From Trichuris trichiura (lineage: Eukaryota; Nematoda; Enoplea; Trichinellida; Trichuridae), in NCBI GenBank assembly GCA_037903355.1, contig JBAJFE010000045.1, positions 310,001 to 374,000 of the forward strand: a stretch of DNA of 64,000 nt, read 5' to 3'. Under the pieces are notes generated by a model. That model searched no databases and was not told the DNA's origin. It saw only the letters and a program-made list of their open reading frames with translations. Made by a program: the position numbers and the translations under genes. Below are positions 1 through 12,716 of this stretch, piece by piece; position 1 is the first letter of the stretch; each line of letters opens with the position of its first letter.

Positions 1-3000
1 TGATTATCTTCGCAATGGTAAGCTTTGCGGATTGATATAAGAGGTTCCAGCAGCGAGCAATCAATGTCAGTACTTAGAGGTTACGTAAAAATCGAGGTAG
101 GCCGTTTTCGATTACGCCGTTTCGAGCTCGACCTACCAAAGGGAGATTGCCGGAGGGATTTGGTGGCAATGAATGAACTTCCATAAGGTCAGAAAAGGTT
201 GATCGCCGTTTGCTTCCTGTCGAAGAAGCGGAAGGAAGCGAAAAACTTGTATTATTCTAAAATTCTTTTTTTGGCGGGTTTTGGGCTAAGGCGATTTCCG
301 TGACATGAGGCGAATGCATTAGATTGGGTAAAGGCTTATAGTTTGCGTTCGCCTACGCTTTATTCAGCTTTCCAAAAGTACGAATTGGAGTTCATGGTAG
401 AAGTTCCCCAATCATAAAGATAGTTCACATTTGCAAGGAGGGAAGTCCTGCTCGTTAGTTCATTGCATTTTGAAGCTTTCTGCGCGCACGGACTTTTAAG
501 CTAACTAACACAATAGCTAAATAAATGTGTGTGTATATGCTTATTTATTTATTACTCTTGGTAAATTAAAAGTTTTGAGAACGCCTAGAGAAGTTTAACT
601 TTTCCCGATTTACCTTGGGGGACTCCGCGTCTCAGCTTTCGTTTTACTAAACGCTAGTAGGTCGCTGTCCATGATTTCGTCCGACTGTTATTTTCCTCAA
701 CCTCTGCAAGCAAGATTATAGACAATCATTCCGTAGCGACAAGAAACCGTTTTCTCTTACCAGTCGCCTCGGTGACGGAATCTAACTTAGCTTCGGAAGC
801 ATCGTGAAACCAGTGCTCAGGTTTCGGCGTTTCAGGGATGAACGTTCCTGATTGCTTTATTCCACGATGTTCTGTGTACGCTTTATGCTGGGGCCATAAG
901 CAGTATCTTTAGCATTTTGGCATATTTTTATTCGTAAGTCTATGTTTCCGTCAAAACGTTCTCCTTGATGATAATCTTTTCAATAAGTTTTGGTTCAGCA
1001 GACGCGCACAGTGGAATCTAAGTCATCGGCTGAGCTGCTATGGTTAGAAAGCTGGCTGAGTGCTTATTTTGGCAATGCGGTACAACTGTCGAGTCAAAGT
1101 CAAACGTCTGACAGGATTTTCGATCGTTCGCGGCAAGTAGTAACGGCTGAGTCTTTGGCAGTTTGAATGCCCACTATCGCCCTCCATTTTGACCAGACGT
1201 CTGTCATACTGTCTGCTCTCATTGTAAAGGCGTGTCTACGCTTTGTCCGACGGGTTTATTCGCTTCTAAAGACTGCAGCGTTCCATTGCAAATGGTCCCT
1301 TGGGCTCCTTTGCGACCAAAAGTGGCGCTCATCTCCGTCCAGCTTACTTTGCCTAGTAATTACTGATAATCAATTGCCGACCAAATCAGCTTTATCGAGT
1401 CACCCTCTACTCCATGTCCCTTCAGATCGACCCATTTTTGCTCAGAAATATTTCCATGGAGACTTCAGTTACTTCGGAATAAAGTCCTTTTGGTATTGCC
1501 AGCCAATGCAGCTTCTTTGTAACCATTATGCAAAGGGGTCAAAGAACGTCTGTCAAAGCAAACCATAGTTCAGCAATGTTCTCTACTCACTGATTTGCGC
1601 TAAAGTATTGGTCGGTGTTGCTGTTGCAGTTATCGATAGGTAAGACTCATAAGAGCTCTTTTGGAGAGGCTTTCGATTGTACGAACGCGTTGGCCTAAGC
1701 TCTCTCTAAAGGCTGCACCAGGCCAGAAGAACTCCGAAAAAACATTAATTTCTTGTTTTACAAAAATTCAGTTAGTAGTCGGTTTACTGTCCTGGCCTAT
1801 GCCTGACCAGCTAGGCAATTTCTTCATTTTTGCTATACTCTACAGCGGCTGGAGAAAGAGCGAAAGCCAGTGGCCATAGTCACGCAGTACGCTTAAGCTG
1901 TGTGATGAGTGAGCTATGTTGAATTCTATAAAATTCCTTTGATAGTCAATTAAGTGGGCTTCTAAATGAAGAGAGGAAACAAGATTACGCAACGTGGAGT
2001 TACAAGTTTGCCACTTTGAAAGAATGTAGATATCGTTTTTTCGCAAGGAACTCAACTCCAGTTGTTCAGTTAGGTTATGTCTTGCATACTGCAATATCTC
2101 TAACCATCAAGAAATCCTAGCATTGTAAATTAATGCACCTTAATTTGCATGGCTCCGATGCAGTGTCACATTTTTTAAACAGTATAACCGAAAAGGCTTT
2201 AAGTAACCTGTTTAGTCCGTCAGGAAGTGAAATCGACAGGTCGGAATAACGACTTTTCAGTTGGGGGAATAGTGATCTTCAAACATCTGGAAGCGAAAAA
2301 AACATTTAGTCATTCCTTATGGCTGGCCGGACGCTACCGCAGCCGTGTTGTTGCAATCCGACTATCGGTCTGGTGACGTTTGCGACCTTGCTTAGGCGGT
2401 ATTTCATTTGCATATTCTATCTTTCCTCCGGGTGCTATGGGACGCGGGACAATTCTCTCGCTCGCCTGAACTCGAATGGTTGGCTTTTTTGACCATGACA
2501 ACCGGTGGCAGTTCGCGTTCCGCTCTCAGTTGAACCGTGGTTTACTGTGTGGGTATTTGAGCACGTTTGTCATACAACCTGGTTACCTTTTATGGGTCAA
2601 GGTGGACGCCCTCACCTTCCCTCTTTTCTTCGCCGTCCGCGCGAAAGTTTCTTCTATACTCATGCGATACCAGCCGGCCTGGCGCCCACCTATTCAGAAT
2701 GAGGATTTGCATCAGGGGTCGACCTGTACTATCAGGTAAAAGACCTTTTGTGCTATCCTTTTCTTCTCACCGATATGAGTCAATGTAAGACGTAGGTGAG
2801 AATCAGGCGAGTAAAAGGGGGGCTACTTGTTCTTTGCTTCGTCAGAGTGAAGCCCAACGAACTCTGGAATTCTTAACAGCGCAGCCGCTTCGTTCGCTGT
2901 GAATATGTAGTAGACAGAAATTTCAATTGTTAAACTTCGGAGACGCGTGTTCTTTTGAAAATTTTTCTACGCTTGTCTCTTTAACGGAGACACGTAGTTT

Positions 3001-6000
3001 CATGACAACGTGTGCAGTTCGTCATAGCGTTCCATCATCGCATTGCAAATGGTCAAAATATTCGTTTAGAGCTGATTTAGGCGACTCATACATTTTTCGT
3101 CGCCCATTACGGTTAACCATAGTTGATACACTGTGACAGGTTGTAGTTGCAACGATGACTCGGCTTGCTCCAACTAAAGGACCTGTTCGCCCTTTAAGAG
3201 TCCGGCTAGCGAGGCCCTTGAAAGTTTTGCCGGCAAAAAATTCAATTGAGTTCTAGCAGCGCCTATCTGATTGACGGCCAGCCGCGGCGATTCTGTCAGC
3301 GAGAAGGAGACAATCGTTTTTTGCTTGAGCAACCGGTTTCCCCATTAGCGGTAAGGATTCATGCCAAACGGGGGTGTATCGTATCACCAAGCAGCACCGA
3401 GTGATTCCAACCGCTCCTCCTGTTGACCTATTGACGCCGTTTCAAATGAAGCATTCCGGTAGTGCAAATTGAAATGGAACATCGGCAGTAGCTCAGCAGA
3501 TCAACGACTCACCCACCAACCGCCTCTGCCAGTTGAAAATGAGTCCGTATGCAAATTTACCTTTGCTTCAGCCCACTTTGTTCGTTAACATACGAAAGGA
3601 GAATAGGACTTTTAAGGGGCAACAAACTTTTTGATCCAACAGGTTGAAGATTGACTGAAATCGAAACTTTCTGCTCAGTCACTTTTTAGCTGCCGCTTGA
3701 GGTTGGACTGAGCTGAATGGCATGGAAATACGTTGCGTGGGGCTGTAAGGTTTTGAGCGTTCTGCCGTCATCCTGACAGCCTCAGTGTTTCTCTTTCCGC
3801 TGTTGCTATTCGATGACTAGACGCTCCATATGGCGCGTATGCTTTTTGGCGTTGTTCGCATGCTTCAGCGTATTCTCTACTTTGTCTCAATGTATTCGCA
3901 AGAAAAGTTCGTCCCATTCATCCGTTCAGCTACCGATTTTCCCTAGCTCTTATTTGCAACCATTTTTCTTGGCATCCGATCATTTTGTTATCCTTTCTTT
4001 GTTCCTATCAACATTAAGGCTGCTTAACCTAGCTGTTAACGCACCAGCGTATAAGGATGAGTAAGCGCAGAAGCCATTAGGTGTCAGCTGGCATACGTAA
4101 ATGAGTTCTCTGCCTTTAAATGTATTCTGAACGTTTATTTACGTAGAAAAGAATATGTCAGATAAAGTTGTCTAGCTATCATCAGTCAAGCAGTAGTTGG
4201 TGCATCTTTTTTGACAGCCTAGAAAGTGGAATCACGTCAAAAGTGTAGCTTGCTGTCAACGTGTGGCAAGCAACAGAACCTATTCATGACTATAGGTCGA
4301 TCATACTGTCTGTAATGTGGGTATCCTATCGTCGTTGACTTCAGCGCTGCGCTTAAGTAGCAATTGTTTTTTGTACATTCCTTTCGCTCTGCCGGTCTAC
4401 AACGTTGACCTGCGTATTTCCCTTTCTTTCAATTCCAACAGGTTGAAGCTTAACGGTACCAGTCAGGTTGCCTAGTCTACAGTCGCTGCAAGTTGTAGCG
4501 CAGACGAGTTTATTTGCTTTGAAAAAGTTTGCTTCGATGAATGCTTGTCAATGAAAATGAAGGATAGAATAAGAGTAGAGTCCGCCTAAAAACGATTGTT
4601 TGCAAAAGACTTCTTTTCCATCAGCGTTTCTGCTATCGGAGCGCACTTCCAGCTTATCGATGCAGCAGCTTTTCTCTGCTCCAGCAGTCGCACTTTACTG
4701 TTTTACAGCCTGCAGTGCACTCTGGCCTTGGTTTTCTTGTTATTTTTTCATTTTTAATCGAGCCGAGTCTCTTTCTTCAAACTTCGCTTTTCCATGCAAT
4801 TACGTACTCCTCTGCCTTTAGCGGTGAAGGTGACCAGGTTTGGGAGTCCAAGTAGCCCCATGATGTCTTAGCTTTGGGATTAATCGCCTAAACATTTTTG
4901 CTATCCTCTTTTTGTCAACGTAGCCTTGATGGAGGAAGCATTGGCGGGTCAATTCTGTCTCCACACTCTCAAGAGCCCCATTCTGCACGGAAGAGAAGAA
5001 ATAAAGAGCACCGCTATCTTTTCACTTGAGTTATGATCCCTCTTAAGTGGATCGATTTCTTTGGACGTGGTCATCCTGTAGCTCGTTTTCCCGTTGCCTT
5101 TGCAACGGAAGCAATCATTTGCCCCTAATGAGCATACCGCGTTGAGGCAATAGAACTATGCTCAATGGTTTTTTACCGTTGGGCGCGCGAACCCGAGTCG
5201 GCTGGCGTTATTGTTAGCGTCCAGCCCGTTTTTGCTTGTGATTTAGCGCCGCGTAATTCCCAATGGCCAATAGAGTTCCACAGAGCCGGGGTCGAACACC
5301 ATTAAAAATCGGTCTGCGAGTTGTTCATTCGATCAGCCTTCATTTGACAATATTTTAATGCGTATTAATGAAAGCATTTTCCAGAAGCATTGCTCCCGTC
5401 GACGGATAGTAAAGCGGCCACGCATGACAGCCAGAAGCGCCTCTTTTCCGGTTATAAATGTACGTTCAATTGACATTACAGCTTTTATATAAACAGCGTC
5501 GCTCCATTTTGCACCGTAAACTTTCAGATTTCCAATTTTTCATGTAATCAAGCGGGACTTCACTTTTTGTGCAATATCTTTGCTGGCCTCGCGAGCGGTT
5601 CGCACACAACTTTTGAAAAGGGTTATACTACCTTTAATAGATTATTTCACAACTGCCTTGTATTAATGTTGGGGCCTTCTAAAAGCTTAGGCGAGTTTGG
5701 GATTTCTTGGCTAAGAGAACGAATTAATACAAAGCGACAAAGGCCATTGCGGGGAAGTGAATTTTCATAATTGTGCAGAATCCATAAAGTATCTGTATAA
5801 CCGAAGAGGTCATCTCGTTTGATGGGATTTAAACTAATTTTAAGTCGCTTTCCGTTCAGCTGGAAAAGTAATCATTTTCCGGATCAGTGTCGCAAGTGAG
5901 CGTATCGCCATTTCGCTCCCTTTTTGCGCCATTGACAGGTTGTGATTTTAAACACTTATGCTAATTTTCGCAGGATAGCTTCTTGGAACAAAATCAGCTC

Positions 6001-8295
6001 CGAAACATTTCTTCCGAATTCCAATTTTTCATAACTCAAACATTGTTTCTTGCACTTTACAAGAGGATTATTTATAGCTGTGTGTTGTTGATTCAGGCGC
6101 TCTTCATTAAATTTACAGCGAGTGACCGTTTTGTTTCCGTTCACAAAGTGGCATGATTTTTTAGGTGAAAGAAACACAACGAAGTATCCAAAATGCAGGT
6201 ATTTGGTTGGCGTTCAACCAAGATCTCAAGGAGGAGCGATGAAGCTCCTTATGGAATAAAAATTCTTTTATCCTACCGTACAAAGTCGCTGTCTACAATC
6301 AAAGCTTATCCGCTGCTATTTTCTGCACAATGGGCGGTAAGGGCGTGTAGATATTTTGTTTGCCTTTTTAGTAGCGGTTCGGTTAACTCACTGTGCAATT
6401 GCATTGCAGCAAAGATTTGTGGTATGGTAAATTCAAGAGAGGATGACCTTCCCATTTCCCGAAGCATCTCGGTGAGTTGTCAAAGTTTTATTTGGAAACA
6501 AATGCTTGGCTTTCCTATCAGCCGCTGACTGCGCGAGCTTAAAGCTGAAATGTCCACATTCCTTAAGCAGTAGCGAGTGTACAGCACGGCAAAGTGCTTG
6601 GTTTGCTTGAGTAATTTTCCTTCAAGGTCGATTCACGTGTAGGGACGTTACTGGAAATGGGTACAGTCATTTTTTAATTGAGGTAGTCGTTTATTTATAG
6701 CAAAACTTTGTTTACCTTTTCAGTTTGAATATGTAAGTTTATGTTCATCCACGTCGATTCATTTAGTTCTACTACCAATTTCTGACTATAATTTTTGTTA
6801 AGTAGCTCGTCAAAACCTTGATAGCAATCAAAGACAAAAACGGCTTTATTATTATTACTATTACTATCGTTCAGAAAGCGCCTGGTCGATTGTTCTTCTT
6901 ATACCGTCTTTTAGAGCAGAGTTAACGGCAGTTAGCCACTTAGAATAGTTTGGCCCTTTTAGGTACGGTAGAGCAATGGCAAGTTTTCAATCCATCGTAC
7001 ACTGATTCACTCGCGTAACATTAGATGATAAAAATGTGACAAGCTGTCCGCAATCCAGATTTGGCGATACTTTTTGTTGTATACGCCTATTTCACGTATG
7101 CAGTTTTCCTTGAAAGTATGCTCCTGATTGTTCGAGTCGTTTGTTCGACGGAAACTGCCTATTTTGACTGTTAGTCAGTTACGCGTAAAGGAGAAAGACT
7201 TCAACGCGTAAGGAAGTCGAGACATTGAACTTAGGCAAATTTTAACCTTTTGTAACTTCAGGAGCGGTTGCTTTTTATTGCCAAAGGCGTTCTTTATGTC
7301 CTTCGTAAATAAATGGACAGTGGTGATTCAACGGGCAACCCATTGACTCTTTGAACAGTTTTCAAAGTTCTCCTTGACTTTAGATGAAGAAACCTACTTA
7401 TCCGTAAAACCTTTCCGACATTTGATGCTTTCCGCAGTTCGATTTGAAAAGAGGGCATTTCTTTATCCATACGCGTTTCGTTTTCTGGATCTGAAAAAGC
7501 CAAGTTTCGTTTACAGACAAGAGAGGCTACTTTCATCATTGACATCTAATACAAAGCTAAAGATGGATTTTTTTAAGGCAGTGGGGTTAGATCTTCGCAA
7601 GAACTTTGCGACGTGCATATTTTCAACTATCTTTTAGATAATGTAAAGTATTTTTGTAACTAGGCAGAAAAATTCACAAAAAACGTACTGTCCTACAGCA
7701 ACGTTTGGAAACAACAGTTCTAAGCATTGCTGTAGGACTGTACGTGTTTTAATTGTTAAGAGACGCCAATAGTAGCTTAAATATATAATAAATTGGTGTA
7801 CTAATATATCCGCGTTTTTTGCTTCCGAATACTTGCTGCAGATAGCAACGAATTTTAGAATGTATAAAGTTTTTACCTTTTCCTGTGTCTCTGTAGGAAT
7901 TTTTAATTTACAAATAAGGCGCAGTATGGGATAAGCAAGAATAACTGATGGCAGTGTTAGAAGGTCTTTCATTTAAATGATAAAGCAGCGCAAGTATGAT
8001 AGCATTCTGTTACGACATTACCCACTTCTTCCCAAGGTCGGAATACGGTGCCCACGTAATAACTTGAACTGAAGTAAATGATTTAAGCTCTGCGAAGTAG
8101 AGTTTTCGTTTGACCCCTTTACGTTGATGTCAGAATATGTAAATTACGGAAACTTTTAAACGCTAGTGAGTCACTAGATAAAGAAAGTACGTACTTTACA
8201 TTTTTTGAGTTGGGCATTAAAGCTTGACCGTTTAAGCTTCTGTTCGCTGATGACCGAAGTAATTGGCGTATGTTAATGGATTGCACACATTGCAG
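1..8295. other. no supportable gene; intergenic or intronic sequence
   Basis: I see no exon in this stretch that combines a family signature with matching splice sites. Open frames of 60-130 codons occur on both strands, but they overlap each other and look like chance frames. The 3' part could be intron of the gene whose last exon begins at 8296. The only structured item I note is the hairpin at 7683-7745. A short ATT-rich microsatellite-like run lies near 6847-6870. Confidence 0.5.
7683..7745. repeat. short near-perfect inverted repeat (hairpin)
   Basis: A 19-nt arm at 7683-7701 (ACGTACTGTCCTACAGCAA) is matched in inverted orientation by 7727-7745 with a single mismatch, leaving a 25-nt loop. 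The A run before it and the T run after it would extend the stem with one bulge. The size is compatible with a small-RNA precursor-like hairpin or the remnant of a tiny palindromic element. Nothing in the sequence decides between these. Confidence 0.6.
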
Positions 8296-9183
8296 GATCC
8301 TCTTCTGCCTAAAGGTCAATGTTATGTTGAAGCAGTCAACGATTCAGCGACAGCACATTCTATCGGAGTAGACGTGCAAAGCTTTTCGGAAAACCTCTGT
8401 TCTATACGCGGCCACAGTCGGTTCAAATTGTCAGCTGGCGATGTTGCCAGTAAGAAACGGGAAAACGAGTCATCGGAATCAACAGTTGTCTTGCCTTGCC
8501 AAGGTGCCTCAGAACCGGTGATGGTGGAAGAGAAGCATCGGCTGGTTGCCTCTGTCAAAAATTTACAGACAGCCTTAAATGGCCAACAAACGGCAAGACT
8601 AAATACGCGGGTTCAGCTACCCGAGACGCCTGACGATGCGACGCTCCATCTGCCATGCGAAACTGATCCAATTGTTGGCCACGGATCAGCATCGAAGTCA
8701 CCACGGTACGACTCAAGGAGATACCGACTGAATGTTCGGTATAGGTTCGCTGGCGAGTATCGTTCCCAAATAGTGCCACCGCCAAATCGTACAGTATTTG
8801 ATGCACCGGATTGCATGTGTGACTTTTCCATTGTTGATCACACTGCTGTGCCGAAGAACACGAGTTTTTGTTTCTTGACCAAGCCTGCCTGTCAGAAAAA
8901 GCGTTCTGGTGTCAAAAAACACGCAAACCGCTCCTGTAACGGCCATGCGTCGACGGGTGAAAGCACGACCAAAGCTGCTAAATTTTCCCATTGCAGCCCT
9001 GATTCGCCTGCATGCGTTTTCCAAAGCGGCATAAGCCATTCGGCGCAGACTAGTCCTCAGACGAACCATCTACGTGACCACAACAGCGCCGTCAAAAGTT
9101 CTTCTCAATCATCTACTCAACGTCTACTTAAACGTTGGCCTTTGAATTTCTGCGGAAAAAGTGATACAAACGCGAAGCACTGA
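8296..9183 (+). CDS. terminal exon of an unidentified Ser/Cys-rich protein (partial)
   Basis: An 888-nt open frame ending in TGA at 9181-9183 is preceded by a convincing 3' splice site (pyrimidine/A tract then TTGCAG at 8290-8295), and the frame is open from the first base of the exon (phase 0). The 295 residues are rich in Ser, Thr, Pro, His and Lys, with scattered Cys, including a CMCDF stretch and a Lys/Arg-rich patch in the second half. I recognise no domain. The composition resembles a disordered C-terminal tail of a larger protein. No upstream exon could be identified, so the true start is unknown. The AT-rich downstream sequence would suit a 3' UTR. The length without stops and the base composition favour real coding. 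Confidence 0.55.
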   Translation, partial: DPLLPKGQCYVEAVNDSATAHSIGVDVQSFSENLCSIRGHSRFKLSAGDVASKKRENESSESTVVLPCQGASEPVMVEEKHRLVASVKNLQTALNGQQTARLNTRVQLPETPDDATLHLPCETDPIVGHGSASKSPRYDSRRYRLNVRYRFAGEYRSQIVPPPNRTVFDAPDCMCDFSIVDHTAVPKNTSFCFLTKPACQKKRSGVKKHANRSCNGHASTGESTTKAAKFSHCSPDSPACVFQSGISHSAQTSPQTNHLRDHNSAVKSSSQSSTQRLLKRWPLNFCGKSDTNAKH

Positions 9184-9969
9184 TTTTCGCAACTTCGTCA
9201 CGCTGCTGCATATTTGGACAAGAAGAATTTAATATTCTCTTTTCTTTTTCGACCATTGGCCTTTTAAATCGTTATGTACATTTTTAAAATTTTTTCCTTG
9301 AAGTTCAGTAGTTATCCTCTTTCCTTCTCTCTCTCTTTCTCTCTATCTTTCTGTCTCACTCACTGTTGCGCTCACTATGACTCAACCATTACCATTGCCT
9401 GACGTTCTCTCATTTATTTATTCATTCTTCCTGATTCCACTGATACGCACAAACAAACCGTTTTCAAGTTGCTTCTTCGCATTTTAACTGCTGGACAAAG
9501 CTCCTCCATTGTTAGAATTTAATTTTTGCGACTAATAGATGTTACTTAGGCACTTTTCTTTCTAAAGGGTTTCAACTGTGACAACCTTACGCTCCTAATA
9601 TACTTTGTTTCCTTTGTGCTGTTGAATTTAGAAGTCGCCAGACGTTTCCAATTAAACAAGGTTGCACGCGAAGACTCATTGGCACACTTGTTAACGCCCA
9701 TGCAACGGCGTAGTTGACATAACAACAGTGGGATCACCAACGTTTGGCTGCTTTTTCATTCAACTGATGGAAGGTTTAATAAATGGAACAAAAAAGCTTT
9801 GAACACTAAGGAACTAAAGCTCTTTAAGACTATTATCTTTGAGCTACTTTTTTCCACTGTGCAGCGTACTGTGGCGGGATATGAAAAACAAGCATTGGGC
9901 ATTCACGGACAATTCGAAACCCCCAAAATCTGACGAACTCTACAGGGAATATTTTGAACAGAGTTTATA
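9184..9969. other. non-coding interval with pyrimidine-rich tract
   Basis: Presumed 3' UTR and intergenic DNA. A long CT-rich tract runs from about 9315 to 9365. I see no gene here. Confidence 0.4.
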
Positions 9970-11137
9970 CAGTAAAACCTCTAATCCGAATGCGTCGGGG
10001 CGGGCGGTAGTTCGGATTATAGAAGAATTCGGATTATGGAGGAGGCCTACAGTAGGCCACAGAAAAGCAGGTAATGCACTTTTAGATGCATTTTCCTATC
10101 GTCTACAGCGCGATGTCAGCCTCTGCAGGCGGTGAATAGCTTAACGAGAGCAGCGAAGTCCGTCTGATTAGGGAAAACGGTTGGCCAGCGGAAACGGGTT
10201 TCTTATATGGTGTGGACGCTGTACCGCGAAGCGGCATGGGAAATAGTTCCCGTGAACTTATTTTTCCATATTCGCAGTTGCTGGCCAGTTCTGTTGGCTC
10301 GAAGATAAATCGAGTTAGCGGCCGATTATTGCGCGATTTCTGGGCTATTGTAACCTTCGTTTCCTGGGTTGCGCGCCGGTGCCCATCCTTCCTTCTACCT
10401 GTGCAATATAAGTCCACGAAGCCTAAATTTATTTTATGTAGTCAGTTATTAGCGTCTGCTTCAACAGGCTTTGACGTTTGCTAGCGGCTGAGTCACGAAC
10501 GCTTTTTAAGCATAAAAGGCACCGTCCATCCCATTTTTCCTGTTCTTCGGCCGGTCACTCTGCTCTTCAATGCTTTGATTATCTTTATCTTCTTCTCTAT
10601 CGTGGGCGTAATGTGCTCCCTCTTATACATTTGGATAACTGCAAAACCGTATAACACACCAGAACAAAGTGATAATGACTCCCGTATTGCTCTCCTTATA
10701 CAAGGTCTGTTCTCGCATAATGCGGTGGTAACCCTACCTTCACATAACACGATTCTATTTTTGTGCATATCCTGCAATTAGACTGACGGTCCTTTCGTGG
10801 CGTATCGATGTAAATATGACAAGCTCTATCCGATGTCAATATCGACTGCTATGTTGCATATTTCCGTTTATTTGTGGAAGCCTATGCCACGAGGTGAATT
10901 GTTGCAACCAACCTATTGGTCAAGATTGGCTCAGCAAAGCGGTGAATGGTCTGTGCCTGTGCTAACATATGTCGGAGGGACCGCTGGCCGGTTGTTTGCA
11001 GCCCTTATAGCCGTTCCCGCTAAATGACTGTCCGTTTCGCGCAAGTAGCCTATACATCTGTATTGTGTACGGTCGTTCTATCGTTCTCTTCCACGAGTTC
11101 GGATTAGAGAGGGATTCGGATTAGGAAGGTTTCACTG
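9970..11137 (-). mobile_element. Tigger/pogo-type DNA transposon, deletion derivative
   Basis: The left end reads CAGTAAAACCTCTAATCCGA and the right end, read in reverse, reads CAGTGAAACCTTCCTAATCC. Both carry the internal TTCGGATTA repeat, and both sides are flanked by TA, the pogo/Tigger target. CAGTnnAACCTC termini are typical of the pogo superfamily. On the minus strand at about 10500-10640 there is a weak match to the start of a Tigger/CENP-B helix-turn-helix (KREHITPTIEKKIKIIKAL). The catalytic region is missing, so the 1.17-kb element cannot be autonomous. Autonomous relatives are roughly twice this length. Confidence 0.75.
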
Positions 11138-11541
11138 TATATCGCGTAGCTGCTACTACCAGCACTATTCTGAAAACAAAGTTTATTATCCCAATAGTCA
11201 ACAGGCAAATTTTGCCATCTTTGCGTACATTTCTCTTAGAGAGTATTAGGCGAGCAATAAAAAATTGGGAAGTCGAAGTCGCACTCTCATCAGCGTTTGG
11301 CTGCAGCACACCTGCGGGCATATGCTTCTCTTTTGCTCGAAAGTGGTCCCAAACGCCCACGATAGATAACATTCGACTCTTTTCCTTGAAAAATACAACC
11401 GACACTGTTTATTCGATACTCTCTAACCTAGCTGCAGTGATCTTAAAGCAGGTTCCAGGTTCAACTTTGTACGGTGTTATTAATGATAAGCAGGTAGCGT
11501 CTGAATCCGCAGCCGCTACAAGCCCAACAAAACCTTTTTAC
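11138..11541 (+). CDS. possible orphan exon, unknown product
   Basis: A frame open from the transposon end to 11541 runs into a good 5' splice site (GCT|GTAAGTTG). An acceptor-like CCCAATAG ends at 11197. The encoded stretch has no recognisable domain, and the opposite strand is also open here (11121-11405), which weakens the case. It could equally be chance sequence. Confidence 0.2.
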
Positions 11542-12307
11542 GCTGTAAGTTGTTGACTTGAAGCAATTCCTTCGAGTTAAGGCGTTACGGAAGTTATAGC
11601 GATTGCGTCTAAATGTACCGCTACAAAACCTTTGCGCGGTAAAGCCGGCCACCGAATGAATACAATATTTGCTTTGACAGGAGATTTATCTTTTATGAAA
11701 TACAGCGAACCAGTTTGACAAGCACTTTCTAGAGCAGAAAACACCAGCACTGTTCTAACATTTTTATCTACCGCTTTTGAAGTTGGAATGCGACGGTATT
11801 ATTTCGATTAAACCGCTTGAACTCGCTGACTATGCTATGTAGAGAGGCTTAATTATTTTTTGAACCCTATTCTCACAAGTATTTGCACTTCAAATAAGAA
11901 CCGAAAACGCAATTTTTGGTAATGAAACAAAATTTTTAATCTAAAGGAAAAGTAGGATAAAACTCCCTTTTTTGAAAAAAGCGCTTTACTGTAAATATAA
12001 CCGCGACATTTACAAAATCCGCTTGCTACTTCGGCTTAATTGATAGGAACAGGGTCCTGCGCCGCATTATGCAGCGAGTATTTTTAATTAAAATAATGGG
12101 CTATATAGGTTTTATTCCCAGCAAGTTTAAATAAATGCATCTTTGTTGCGCATGAAAACATAAATTAAAAAGCCAACGGTTTCTGAATATTTAGCTGTTA
12201 ACAAGTAATTGGCTTTGACTCTTCCTCATTGTTCACTTGCTACAGTACGCCAAACCTGCAGCGTGATTTATCTTCGGGCGTTTTGTAGAAGTGGTCGACT
12301 TGAAAGC
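11542..12307. other. AT-rich intergenic DNA, promoter side of SNRPF
   Basis: No gene is seen. The interval is AT-rich and leads into the SNRPF start codon at 12308, so it should hold that gene's promoter. I cannot identify a TATA box or other element with confidence. Confidence 0.35.
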
Positions 12308-12716
12308 ATGGTAAGTTGTTTGTCTTTAGCATGGTCAAAATTGAGCGTTTAAATTCCTAGCAAACTATTTTATTTTTCGGGTAGTTATTTCAGCGAATAT
12401 CTGTTTTTAGTCAAGCCCTGTCAACCCGAAGCCGTTCATAAACAGCCTTATTGGCAAGCCGATTATTGTGAAATTAAAGTGGGGAATGGAGTACAAAGGA
12501 TACCTTTTATCTACGGATAACTATATGAACCTGCAACTTGCCCACACGGAAGAATATATCAACGGACAGTTAGCTGGAAATCTAGGCGAAACGTTAATCA
12601 GGTGTGACCTATTCGAACGCGCAATGCTTTACTCGTTTATTTTTTTAAGGTGTAACAACGTTCTCTACATTAGAGGCCTGGAAGAAGCCGAAGAAGGCGA
12701 AATGCATGAATATTAA
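12308..12716 (+). CDS. SNRPF: small nuclear ribonucleoprotein F (Sm protein F), complete
   Basis: SmF is one of the seven Sm proteins that form the ring on U1, U2, U4 and U5 snRNAs during spliceosome assembly. Three exons are inferred: 12308-12310 (ATG only), 12411-12601 and 12650-12716, with introns of 100 and 48 bp carrying GT..AG ends. The product is 86 residues, the usual SmF length. It shows the Sm1 motif ([20 protein letters not shown], then MEYKGYL and DNYMNLQL) and the Sm2 motif split by the second intron (ETLIR | [12 protein letters not shown]), followed by an acidic tail. The 48-bp intron is a multiple of three and has no stop, so an unspliced message would stay in frame. Sm identity is very clear. 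The only soft point is the start, where the first intron directly follows the ATG. Confidence 0.95.

Noticed and set aside
1167..1568. 133-codon frame near the left edge.
   Set aside because: No homology-like features, non-ATG start context and overlap with other random frames.
3813..4064. 83-codon frame with a signal-peptide-like start (WRVCFLALFACFSVF).
   Set aside because: The rest is low-complexity and unsupported by splice sites, poly(A) signal or family resemblance.
5256..5330. tRNA B-box-like GGGGTCGAACACC.
   Set aside because: No cloverleaf or A box could be drawn around it.
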